Assembly: GCA_043228905.1 (NCBI GenBank)
Contig: JBHGNT010000006.1
Span: forward strand, 20,212,001 to 20,276,000
Length of the DNA: 64,000 bases
Direction: 5' to 3'
From: Azolla caroliniana
Lineage: Eukaryota > Polypodiophyta
Below are positions 22,801 to 34,259 of this stretch, in pieces. How positions within the stretch are numbered: position 1 is the first letter of the stretch; every line of letters starts with the position of its first letter. The translations under genes and the position numbers were made by a program. Below the pieces are notes generated by a model that saw only the letters and a program-made list of their open reading frames with translations, searched no databases and had not been told where the DNA came from.

Positions 22801-25800
22801 ATGTTAAAATGACTTTCGATTGGCTCTCAATGTTAATTTTGAATTCTACTTCAAAAAGGTTTGTTTCAATAGGATAATTTTTGTGCTGCCAAGCACCACC
22901 TCCGCAAAAGTGCACACTTATAACCTTTAAGTGAATTTATGTCGCTTCCTGTAGAAGGCACAAGTTTACGATTGGACTCTTAAACCTCCACACATCAGCA
23001 CAGATGCTAAGGGGACTGGCTGACCACATGTAGGGCCCTGATCCTTGGGCTTATTTATTAACCTTGCCTTTACTGGTCTTGGAACTGTTCGTCCTTGGGC
23101 AATCACTATGGCTGTACAATGCTATCTTGCCTGATCTTCAAGAGCTCTATAGCAGCAAGTACAGAAATAGCTACTAAATAATGTAATAAAAGGATACATT
23201 ACTGCCTACTGGATATTGCATATATAAATGCATATATATTGTGTAGGCATGTAATATATGTATAGCATTGTTGTAGAATACTTAGCATACAATACGTGTA
23301 GAATACGTATGCTAAGTATTCTACAAGTATTCTAACGTTTTTTTTTAAATACTTAGAATACTTATTTTACAGATAAAATACGTTAAATACTAAGAATACT
23401 TGTAGAATACTTTAAATACGTAGTAGAGTACTTGTAAAATATGTTAAATACTTCTTAAATTTTAAATTTTGTTCAAAAACAAAAATATTATGCTAAGTAT
23501 TCTAACGTTTTTTTTTAAATACTTAGAATACTAAAATACTAAGAATACTTGTAGAATACTTTAAATACGTAGTAGAGTACTTGTAAAATACGTTAAATAT
23601 TTCTTAAATTTTAAATTTTGTTCAAAAACAAAAATATTAAAAATTGTAAATTGTTTTTGAAATGATAAATACTAGTTAAATACGTAGAATATGTCAAATT
23701 TTTAGAATACAGAGAAGATGTGAGAATTTGAATAATGGCATTTCTAAAACATAGAATACTTGTAGAATACTTCAGAATATTCTAAAACGTATTCTAAACA
23801 TAGAATGTGCATTTTTTTAACAACTGTGATGTATAGAAATAATGATTAACGAAAATGGAAGGAGGGGTTCAAAAGTGCACAAAAGTTATGGACCTTAATT
23901 TTAAGAAACATGCACTGTAGAATTCTGTAAGTATTTTTTTTATATTTTTGTGCATATTTTGGAGTTGGTTATTTGGCTAATGAAGTCCTTCAGAATCTCG
24001 TCATCATTCATGGTTGTTTGTAGGATTTACCATTTGAACAGCTGAATAATTTGATCAGATTTTCCCTGAAGGGTTTGCATGTGCATGGGTGACTTTTTTG
24101 TCTGTATGAAATGGAAATTTTGGATTGCTAGTAAAGACAATTTTACATACTTACATAGTGAATACACAGGCATTATGTTTGTGGATTGTCTTATTTGAAA
24201 CATTACCAAAATACGAATCTACATGAACCCTGTTTCATGCTTGCAAATTCTTTTACAATTTGTCAGGTTCGTCTTGCGCTCTGTGGCATCAACCATAAAA
24301 TAATATTTTGTAACCGTCAAACATGGGAATGCAAGCCATGAGGATCACAGTAGCAATTGTGTGAAGTGTGAATGTATGCTGATTAATATGACCTCAAGAT
24401 TTGAGTTTAGGATGGAATATCTGGTGCTCATAATGTTTAAGTGCCCTATTGATGAATCAATATGATATGGAATGATATGTCTTACTTATTGCTTACCATT
24501 TGACTGGATTTTGATATTTCAACTCGCAAATAGTAATCCTCAGTAGAATTTTAATAAACTTTCAGTATTTTATATATGGCATCGTAATTTTCTGTTTCTG
24601 TAGTGTGTGTTCTTCAAAATCATTTGTTTAATGCTTCATAATACAAGTTTTGATCTTAATGGTGAATGCTTGGTTTCTTTTTTAGGGGATATCTGAACTT
24701 GGCAATGCTTCCTTGCTCGGAGATGCAGTTATTGTTTACGGGTGACAATGGTGTCATTGAAAGGATTGCTGATATAAAATCTGTTGATAAGAGTAATAAT
24801 ATAGCCCTTGACATACTTGATCCGGATCCTTCTGGCAGATCTTTTGTCTTGAAAGAATATGATGGTGGCAAGCACTTTTTTTGGCAATCTGAAAGATCAA
24901 AGGCGCTGGGTGACGAGTTATTGGGTGATGTGAGTTCTAAGAGCAAGAGCAAGATGTTTTTTTAAATCTCTGATCCTTTTTTGTTTGTGTTTGTATCGAT
25001 CTCACTTAACTCCCTTTTCCTGTTTTCATTGTTTTTACAGCTGAAATTTTTTCTCTCACAAAGACCAACATTATCTCAACTTACTGGGGTGGATGATTAT
25101 CGGCTGGATACTTATGTTAATTGTCTTGCAGATGCATTTGCTGCAACTGCATTTGATATTGATGCATGCACATCATTCTCTTCAAGAAATTTCAGGGCTC
25201 AGAGTTCTCGCAATAGATCATTAGTCCAACAATTAATTGGAAAGAAAGCCCCAACTACGATGCCAATGCTTTCGTCGAGCATACGATCTTTATGCAATGA
25301 CCCTTCAGCTACCCATAATGTATATAACATTCCAGATCTTTGTTGTGAAACTCATCCACCACCCACTATTAGCAATTGTGTAGCTGTTTGTTTCAAAAGA
25401 GATGAAATCACTGAACCCAGAACTGGGTTTGTTGATTTAAGCACAGTATCATCTTATGTATCTGATTTTCAAAGACTTGTTTTGAATGATGTTCCTTTTT
25501 CACAGCAACTAATTGGTCTCCCAATGATTTCTTCTACATTTTCTTCAGCCTCAACTTTTCTACCATCTCTGCTTGGAAGATCTTTGAGTTCTAGCGATCC
25601 AATTCCTTCTTATTCGACCATTTCTCCAACTTATTTAGCTCCTTACTACTGTCCTTGCCCAATGAGGGCGTCGTCCCAGCAATTCACTACTTCATGTCTT
25701 TCGCCCATTACTCCAACATATTTAGCTCCTTACTACTGTCCTTGTCCCTTAAGATCTTCATCCCAACAGTATAATCCACCATTTCTTCCACCTATAGGTG

Positions 25801-27256
25801 AAAGTAATGCATCCTCATCCATATTTTCTTTGAACCCATTACCTACTCCTATGGCGCAAACAACCATAAGTTTGGATAGAGTCAATGTCTCTCCAATCCC
25901 TATGCCCGTTTCTTCGTTAGTAACTATACCAACACCTTTGCAAGCTTCGACTTTGCCATCTTTCTTTTCAGATCCTATTGTTCATATTCCTGTCATGGAT
26001 TTTAATTCAACAAATCAGAGCTTTCTGGTAAGCATGCCACAAGCTATTTCTTCAGGTGGGATTCCTCCTGTGCTTCCTTTTATAAATTTTAATTCAGCAA
26101 ATCAGAGTTTTGTACAATCCATTTCTTCATCTCCATTGCAATTTCCAAGCTTTCTACGGAACATTATTCCTAGTGGAGAGAGATTACTAGGTCAAGAGCC
26201 ATCAGTGAATTTACTCCATGCTTTAGAGTCAGAAGATCACAGAGATTCTAGTGATGCACACTTGTATCTTATCAACAACCAATGCAGGTCATTATTAACA
26301 AGCTGTCCTAAAGATCATGCAGAGGTTGCAGATAGTAATAGCTGGTGTTCACATATGGAAAATACAAGATCTTCTCTTCTTGATTCGATTCCACAATACA
26401 GTGGACCCCTGGTGGGGATGGTTCCAACTGTTTTAAGCAGTAACAGTCTTTCACGTGCTTGTGTAAGTTTCTGCTTCTAAATGGGAACTAGCATAATTAT
26501 TTATATTGTCAACTAAAATTTCGTTATCATTCATATGATTGATGCATTATCGTTTTTGTTGTCAATGCTTTGCCTATATTTGTTTATAATTAGTCTAAAC
26601 TGCAAAAGAGTTTCTCCCATTCATGATATAACCAAAAAGATTGTAGCAATCTGATTGGAGTTACTGGTTTTTGTGTGGGAAAGCAACTTGATTATTCATT
26701 ATCGTCAATTTTTTATTATTGCTGTTGTCGGTGCTTATATTTATTTATGATTAGTCTAACGGTAAATCAATTTTCTTGTCATTCATGTATTTATCAATAT
26801 CTTACAGTAATCTTATTGAACTCTTTGGTTCTGAATGGAGAACTGATATGACTATTTATAGTTATCAATTCTTCATCATTCATGCAATCAATGTTGCGGA
26901 TATTTGTTTATGATTTGTCTAATGGCCAACCATTTTCTTGTCATTCATGATTTTGCCAGAATATTGTGTAGTGATTTGTTTAGTTATTGCAAATATGAAT
27001 GCAGAGCTTTTGTCCAGAGAGTAGTCAAGGTACTGCATGGATGTCAGGGAGCCGAGGTCTTTATGGGGGGATCATCGAACCTGGAATTTCTTCTCCATCT
27101 ATCACAACTTTTGGTTCCTCTCTTGGTATGAGCATCCTTGGGACAGATATTTTTCAAATTTCAAAGAGTAAGGGTATACTTGCCGACAAAGTGGAGATGA
27201 GCTCGAAGGAAAGAGATGATAGTTCTGACGAGGAAGAGAGCCAGGACGGTAGTTAA
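19824..27256 (+). CDS. Ankyrin-headed chimeric protein: ILK-type ankyrin exons joined to a Ser/Pro-rich plant protein
   Basis: Exons 19824-20147, 20812-20886, 20968-21084, 21894-22009, 24686-24929, 25041-26462 and 27005-27256 join in frame to 849 aa. Exons 1-3 (residues 1-172) match the ankyrin head of VIK/ILK kinases, with identical intron positions and phases in the complete kinase at 34260-38216. Ankyrin motifs include DNRTALHFASCSGHKKVVEFLLQ and PLSDAKHYCNEEVCKILEE (given as recognisable stretches). Exon 4 should start the kinase N-lobe but instead reads VFKGKELEMLALCLRTPL. Exons 4-5 form a compact conserved domain (GYLNLAMLPCSEMQLLF, HFFWQSERSKALGDELL), followed by LSQRPTLSQLTGVDDYRLD. 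After that comes a long Ser/Pro/Thr-rich tail and an acidic end (SSDEEESQD). From memory this second half resembles plant proteins annotated as FLO11-like or adhesin-like, of unknown function. Phases agree at every junction, but two adjacent genes remain possible: a stop or polyadenylation site in 21085-21893 would separate them. Start chosen because the ATG opens the conserved ankyrin frame. Confidence 0.65.
23260..23800. repeat. AGAATACTT/AAATACGT repeat cluster in the 2.7-kb intron
   Basis: Many short variants of TACTTAGAATAC and its complement occur here. A larger block running from ctaagtattctaacg through cttaaattttaaattttg and ttcaaaaacaaaaatatta is present twice (about 23318-23490 and 23491-23640) with little divergence. 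The 23275-23330 part is also an inverted repeat (gaatacgtatgctaagtattc). Confidence 0.75.
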
Positions 27257-29700
27257 TGGATCTGGATAACTGGTCCTAGGTTGTAGATATGTCCCTTCTG
27301 AACTTACCCATGTGGTGTAATTCCTCAGAATCCTGTGATTCATTCCTTTTGGTGGGATGGCTTTGGGTGAAGTTTGATGACATTAATGTATCTAAGCAAA
27401 AACACAATAAGATAAGATCAATATAATGCTATTGTACAACGTAACATAAATCAGCATTGGGTGTAGACATGAGATGAAGTAGTTTAAGCTACGCTGTTTG
27501 GAACACTAGATGACCACATTTCAAGCAATGGCAGCCAACGAATTTGTGTTAAACCTCAAACCGCCAAAGTTAGATGGTTACACTCATATACTGGGTGTGT
27601 ACTTTTCTTCTTTCATGCCATGCCCAGAATGTGAAATGGGAGTATAACAAATCTTTTCAAATTTCTCAATCCATGTCAAAATAAGGCATCTTGCTAATAT
27701 ATTTCCTCTAACCCGTACTTGGAATGTTCTTTGGAAGCATTCATTGTTGACACATATATAGTATCTAATAGGATAACCTAAAATAAACTACTAAAGATAA
27801 TGTGAGTTGACACACTAGTGATTGATCCAAGTGATATCTTCCAAAAACTGATATCCATGATTATGTTACTATACATGTAATGAACAAAAGATATATATCA
27901 GAGTTGTTGAGTTATTATTTTTGGGAAACGCTTGGAAAAGATACCAATGCCTATGCCTTGAATTGTAGAGAAACCAAATAGTTATAGAGAGATGCAGTAG
28001 ACACATGTGCTGGCTGGGAGCCAACCTAGTGATCATTGCATTGGCCCATGCTAATAATTTGGAGGTGAGAGTTATTGATATGAAATGGTTCATTGAATTC
28101 ACACATGCTCATATTTGTGGATCTACCAATGCCAAAGATGTTCTTGAAGTCATAAGTTGTCACTCACAACACAGTGACGACTCTCTCCAATATTGGAAAA
28201 CTTGTGAAGGGGGATGTGGAGATTTAATTAGAGACATTTTGTTCATTCTATATAAAGATAGATGATGTCTATTTATTTTTGACTGATTGTTATGGAGAGA
28301 TTCTTAGTCATATGATTGATTTGCCTATTTTATAATCTTGATTTATGATAAAGACAAAGTCTTTTAGGCGCTTTACATTGGATATTTGGTATGGAATTAA
28401 TTGCTCTTTGTATTAAAAAGTAGTACAATGTCCATAGTAATAAAATTGACTTGAGCTATTAAAAAATAATGAGGTTTGAGAAGAGGTCATAGAAAGGAGA
28501 GTAAGAGAATTTCTTTAAAATAAAGAATAATCCGTTGATTTTATATATCTCAAGCTTTTTCATGTTTGTGGATAAGCACAAGGTGTCCCTAGGCATTATT
28601 CAGTCTCAATATTAGTTTACTCACAACATTAATTGTCAGATTTTCATAAATTGGTTGTATGAGAGCATTGGTTACTACCAACATACCAGGAGTCTTAGCG
28701 CTATTATCGTCTTGAGTGGATCAATGATTAATTATTCAATATGCATACTGTTCACCCCTATATATCGCATTCTCCAAGCCACACCTACTTAAGTTTATAT
28801 TTTGGCTTCAAACAAAGGACTTACAAAATTATTAGGACTTGCCCGTGTTTGAAATACACATTTTCTATTTGTACGCTTTATATTTACTATATTTACTAAC
28901 AACTTTGTGAGCAAAGAAAACGCTTGACTTATGTCACATTAGGCATGAAACATATTGCATGTGAAACTTGAAAGTGATCTCATTTGATTGCATAAAATAG
29001 TATCCACGTGAAACTAATAATTAATATAAAAGTTAGTTTAAGATTGATCTCAACTTTAGGGTCAAGTTTTTTTTAATAAGAATAAGGAATTAAGCAAACT
29101 AGATGTTGCCTTGTCTACAACTGGGTCATGTGTCTATTATTAACCAACGTGGACTTTAAAATTGCATCACATGTGAACATGCCAATAGCTCATGCATTTC
29201 ATGGATGTTTGATAGGTTTGGTCATGTTTGAACAAGTCAACAATTCGCCATTCAAGGGTGTTTCCTAGGTTTCATCACATTTGGGCACACTAACAAGCCA
29301 AAATCCATGATGTGTTTCTAGCCACGCATTGGAATATTCAAGTACAAACTATGTGTAGCTGTTTGGACGTCTTTTGAAGGAACTTATTTCTACTTCTGTT
29401 GTTGATCCGAGATACGCGATGTGTGTGAGATCCATGTGGGTAAGAGATGATGACGGCTTCTAGTTTGGAAAGTGCATGGGAGTCAAAATTAAATTTGGGA
29501 TCCATGAGGAGGATAACTACAACTCCATTTTTTATAAGTGTGGGTGGTGTGGCTGTCTTTGACGAAAGTTTGACTTGTCGGTGTTCTTCTAGACTCCTAA
29601 AACAGTGAGTGTACATCCATATCATCTATGTACATTTATGAGACAGGATAATGTTGGTGCTAGTTTTGGGTATATTATATTATAGTATGTATTCTTCTTG
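27257..29700. other. Intergenic AT-rich DNA
   Basis: This contains the presumed 3' UTR of the upstream gene. I see no further coding exon or transposon domain. Confidence 0.5.
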
Positions 29701-29710
29701 TCTTCTACTT

Positions 29711-30092
29711 ACACACACACACACACACACACATACTTATATACATACATACATACACACATACTTATATACATACCTACATACATACGCACATACTTAT
29801 ATACATACATACATACACACACATACGCACATGCTTATATACATACATGCATGCATACCATACAACATATATACATACATACATACATATATACATACAT
29901 ACACACATACTTATATACATACATATACATACCTACATACATACGCACATACTTATATACATACACACACACACACACACACATGCTTATATACATACAT
30001 ACATATATACATGCATGCATGTATGCACATTGCATACCATACATACATACATGCATGCATGCATACCAGACATATACATATACATACATACA

Positions 30093-30126
<34 letters not shown>

Positions 30127-30295
30127 CATACACACATACTTATATACATGCATGTATGCATGTATGCACATTGCATACCATACATACATACATGTATGCA
30201 TACCAGACATATACATATACATACATACATACATACACACATATATACATACATACATATATACATACCATACCATACCATACAATGCATACATA
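29711..30295. repeat. Compound (CA)n / (CATA)n / (TATA) microsatellite, about 585 bp
   Basis: The block opens with a (CA)n run (29711-29732). It continues as CATA repeats with longer period sub-blocks: acatacttatatacatac recurs at least five times, and gcatgcatgtatgcacattg occurs twice. It produces long false ORFs on both strands. It ends about 250 bp upstream of the LEA14 start codon. Confidence 0.95.
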
Positions 30296-30361
30296 GAGAG
30301 TGTTTGCAATATCTTAAGCAGAGGTTTTCATGTCTACTGCATAATTCTCCTGTAAATTGTG

Positions 30362-30365
<4 letters not shown>

Positions 30366-30408
<43 letters not shown>
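30366..30408. repeat. (CT)n microsatellite in the LEA14 promoter or leader
   Basis: An uninterrupted CT run of about 21 units. With the GA run just before the start codon it can form an inverted pair (CT then GA) across about 100 bases. Confidence 0.95.
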
Positions 30409-30414
<6 letters not shown>

Positions 30415-30509
30415 GTTTTTGTTCTGTTTTTGCTTTGTTTAATTGATTTCACTCCACTGGTAGAGGAACTCCGTTGTAGAGAAGAGGGTGAGACAGAGAC
30501 AGAGAGACT

Positions 30510-30510
<1 letters not shown>

Positions 30511-30546
<36 letters not shown>
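30511..30546. repeat. (GA)n tract immediately before the LEA14 start codon
   Basis: An AG/GA run of about 17 units that ends directly at the ATG at 30547. GA-rich leaders are common in plants and can bind GAGA-binding (BPC) factors. Here that role is inference only. Confidence 0.9.
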
Positions 30547-30551
<5 letters not shown>

Positions 30552-31863
30552 TCATCTGATGGAGAAGGCCAAAGGGTTTGTTGCGGATAAGGTGATGCAC
30601 ATGGAGAAGCCGGAGGCGGACCTCACATGGGTGAGCATCAAGCACGCCGATCGCAGTGCCCTGTCGCTTGAGTCGGATGTGCTCATCTCCAACCCTTACT
30701 CCCATGACCTCCCCATCTGTGAGATCTCCTACAAGCTCATAGCCGGAGGGAGGTACCTCTCTCTCTCTCTCTCTAAAGGACATTGTGTTGGATACACAGA
30801 AAACCCTTAAAAGGGGACATGCATAAGTTGTCTGTTTGCCTCTCTGTATGCATCCTATGCATAAATTGCATGCCAATACACACACAAATCACACCTATGC
30901 TGTATATCTGGCTATTTAGATTTGTTGAATCCATCTTTTCAAGCCGTTTAACTGGCTATTTAGATTTGTTTATCAATCTTTTTCTTGTTTGTTTACCTTT
31001 CTTGTCTATCCTTATGTCTTATTTAGCTAAGTTGTATTACCTATAGCTAGAGTTGTGCATACACCATCATTCCTAGTATTGCACCTCTATCCTGATGTTT
31101 TGAACCAATTTTTCCCCACTTCCAGATTGCTAAAGTTTTATTACATACACACATGCTCACCTGACAAAACATGTCATGCTTGTTTGCCATTGTAATGTAT
31201 CCTGGTATTTCAACCTCTTTTTTCTCATGGAAATCTACATATAAGTTTTCAATTTATAAAGATATCCTTTCATTAGTGTAAACAATTTACAAGGTTTTGA
31301 ACTCTATGTGATCAGCAGAGGAACCAGCCATTTTGGCGGAGGAAATCTACATATATAAGTCGCATGCCTAGCAAATAAATGTGCTTGCTTGTCATTCTTC
31401 ATCTTCACATTGAGATATGTAGTGTTGTATAATACCCCAAATAGTGTGGTGGCTTGCCATTTTCTTCTGTCATGCTCATCGACAGCTAAAATTGTATACA
31501 GTCATGATCAATGTTCGTGTCGATAGCTAAAATTGTATAGCTACATGTAAGTAGCCTATACATAACTAATATGCTTGTTTTGATGACCGTGGTATTTGAA
31601 TCGCTATTCCCAGGGAGATTGTTTCAGGGAACATCCCTGACCCTGGGTCGATCCGTGCTAATGACAAGACGGCCATCAAGATACCATCCAAGGTTCCTTA
31701 TGACTTCCTCATTAGCATCCTTCGAGATATTGGTGCCGATTGGGATATTGACTATGAATTCATAGTCGGCCTCATCATTGATCTCCCTATCATCGGCAAC
31801 TTCACAATTCCGTTGTCCAAGAAGGGAACTCTAAAATTGCCGACCTTCTCCGACATCTTCTAG
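30547..31863 (+). CDS. LEA14-type late embryogenesis abundant protein (LEA_2)
   Basis: Two exons, 30547-30752 and 31614-31863, join in phase (AG|G) to 151 aa, the usual length of LEA14 proteins. The protein begins MDHLMEKAKGFVADKV and has the LEA_2 beta-sandwich pattern: VLISNPYSHDLPICEISYKL, then GNIPDPGSI, LISILRDIGADWDIDYEF, and a C-terminal IDLPIIGNFTIPLSKKG. No signal peptide or membrane segment is visible, so a cytosolic location is expected. Family knowledge: atypical (folded) LEA proteins are induced by drying, salt, light or wounding and help in stress tolerance. The start is fixed by the family N-terminus and by the GA tract just upstream. Expression may be influenced by the microsatellites at 29711-30546. 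Confidence 0.93.
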
Positions 31864-34259
31864 CAAGTAAATAGTGTATGCGCACTTTCTTGGCTCAGCT
31901 TGTACAGATATCTGAGGCAATAAAGCTCTAGCACAACTAGTTCCTTTTGTATTGTGTCTTGGGAGCACTTGGCTCCTTGATGTTTTAAGTTCACTCAGTT
32001 CAACTACTCCATGTGTTAAAAAGTTTTGGCAATATATGTTTAGGTATCATCTCAGTGTCATATATATGAAATGATAGTCTTGTTTCACGCACACACATGG
32101 ATGAGGTACATGGATTGCAAACAGGGTGGGAGGCATTAAAAAATATAATGATAAAGGAAGAATAACATGGTGATGAAAGGTTGGGAGAGACCACTTGTTA
32201 TGATGACATAGATGTTGTCATATATTGCATGCACACCGACATGCTGCCTAGATTTGTAATATACCATGTACATTCAATATACACAATGTCTTTGCAAAAT
32301 GATATTACCTGCCCTTTTTTGTGCACATTTCTCAGTTATCAACAAACCTTACCTTCCCTTGGAATGCAGGCCATGTTAGTGTGACACTTCAGGCATAGCA
32401 CTATGTACCATGCCATTGGAATACCAACCCACATTAGTAATATATTGTATTAGTGAAAGCCTGAACTATAGATGAGTAGATGGAAATGGTAGTTATGTTA
32501 AAATTATTGATATATTTGATTTAGTAAAAGGTTCCAATGTGAGCTATAAGGTTTTCTTTTGAGGAAACATTGATTTCATCATTCCTAAGACTCGTTCCTA
32601 TGATATCATGCATAGAAGGCATGCACTACAATCCCATTTACCTTATACATGATCTTTCCCTTGATGTTATAGTGTTGTGGGTTTTGGAGGTGAGAAGTTC
32701 TTTGATATATACTAGTCATTAAAAACAAGTTCTTTGATGCATAATAGATTAAAAAAGAGAGGGTGGAGATTTAATTTGAGGGGTCATATTGCCAACAAGC
32801 ACAAAATTACTCAATTTACGTGACGAAGAACTTGATTGCATTTCATGCATGATAGCAATGCTTGGCACACCGTCCAATATGAGCAATGGTAGGATGTGAT
32901 GGCCAGCCACTCAGCTCAAACCCTTTGAAAATGTCACAAGACATTTTGAAAGAACAAAAAGTTTACCCCTCTATGTGGATAGGGAATTGTTATCAGCAGC
33001 CAATTAACTCTACAAAATACCCATGTAAAACAAAGCATTACATGTCCCATTCTCAATATGGTATATCCATAAGCATCTAAGAATTATAATCATTCCTAGC
33101 TAATAGAAGCCAATAGGATGATTCACGTGATTTAGCGTTAAAAATAAATACAGAATTTTATTCATTAGCACTCTTAATTCCTCATTGATCCTAAGCTTCA
33201 CTAGATTGTTATCTAATATTTAAAAGTTCGTTTTCTATAATGTCAAAAATTAAAATAGTTTACATGACCATTTAACTCAAAATAGGGTGTAATTGTTGGT
33301 TTGTTAATGCACCTAGAGAGCTTAATATGCATGTTGAATAGTGATTTTAAAGAGACACATCCAAATATTGCTAGTAGTGGAGGACACCACACCCCAATTA
33401 TTGAAGCTTTCCATTTAAGATTTCTCAGCTATACATTTGCAATAGATGCATTTCATTCTGAATTATTTGTGCTAGGACTGGATTTATGTACTTTGTTGAT
33501 ATTCAGGGTATTTCATACCAACACCTACATTTGGATTGAGTGTATAAAGGTGGTGGAGGGAATATACATGAAATTGATGTTTGTGGTCACCTACACCAAA
33601 ATTTTCATGGAATATAAAACTCAAAGGGAACAAAGAATACAAGGAAAGCATCAATCAATGAATACATCATGATGCATATGTGAAAACACAAACCTTTTCA
33701 TAATATCATGCAAGTTAAAGTTCATATTTTTTTCCCTGCAGTTGTTTGCATCATCTTTCTACAATGTTACATGAGTTTTAATTACAACCTACATAAAAAA
33801 AATGCATAGCAGTTTCTGTGAAAAAAATATAACTTGGATCTAATATAATGATCTTACACCTTTTTGACAGACTAAAAAAGTTTTTAAAATATACAAGTCG
33901 CCAGTTGCAATGTCAAATCCTAACATTGAATGTGACACCTTATACAACCCTAACATCAAATATGACACCTTATACAACGAACAGGAAAATAAATCACGCA
34001 TAATTACAGGGCTTGATTGTCCACCTTGATGCAAGATGCCTACTTCACCACATTATTGGCTTACAAGACAAAAATGCTTGATCATCTCAGATTGAATCAC
34101 TCAAATCGGATTTATAATAAGTCAAGCACATAATTTGAATTAATTATAAAAACAAAGCACAAATACATATCAGACACCATACCAAATGGTATTAATTGAA
34201 ATGATGAAATATTTTGAATCATAAACAAACTAGCATATACTACAACCTCCCGCAACTAC
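31864..34259. other. Intergenic DNA between convergent LEA14 and kinase genes
   Basis: This holds the 3' UTRs of both convergent genes. The remaining sequence is AT-rich, without a supported gene. Confidence 0.5.

Noticed and set aside
29651-30810. Long overlapping ORFs (up to 370 codons) rich in Tyr, Ile, His and Thr
   Set aside because: They are translations of the CA/CATA microsatellite on both strands. The longest merely runs into the real LEA14 exon.
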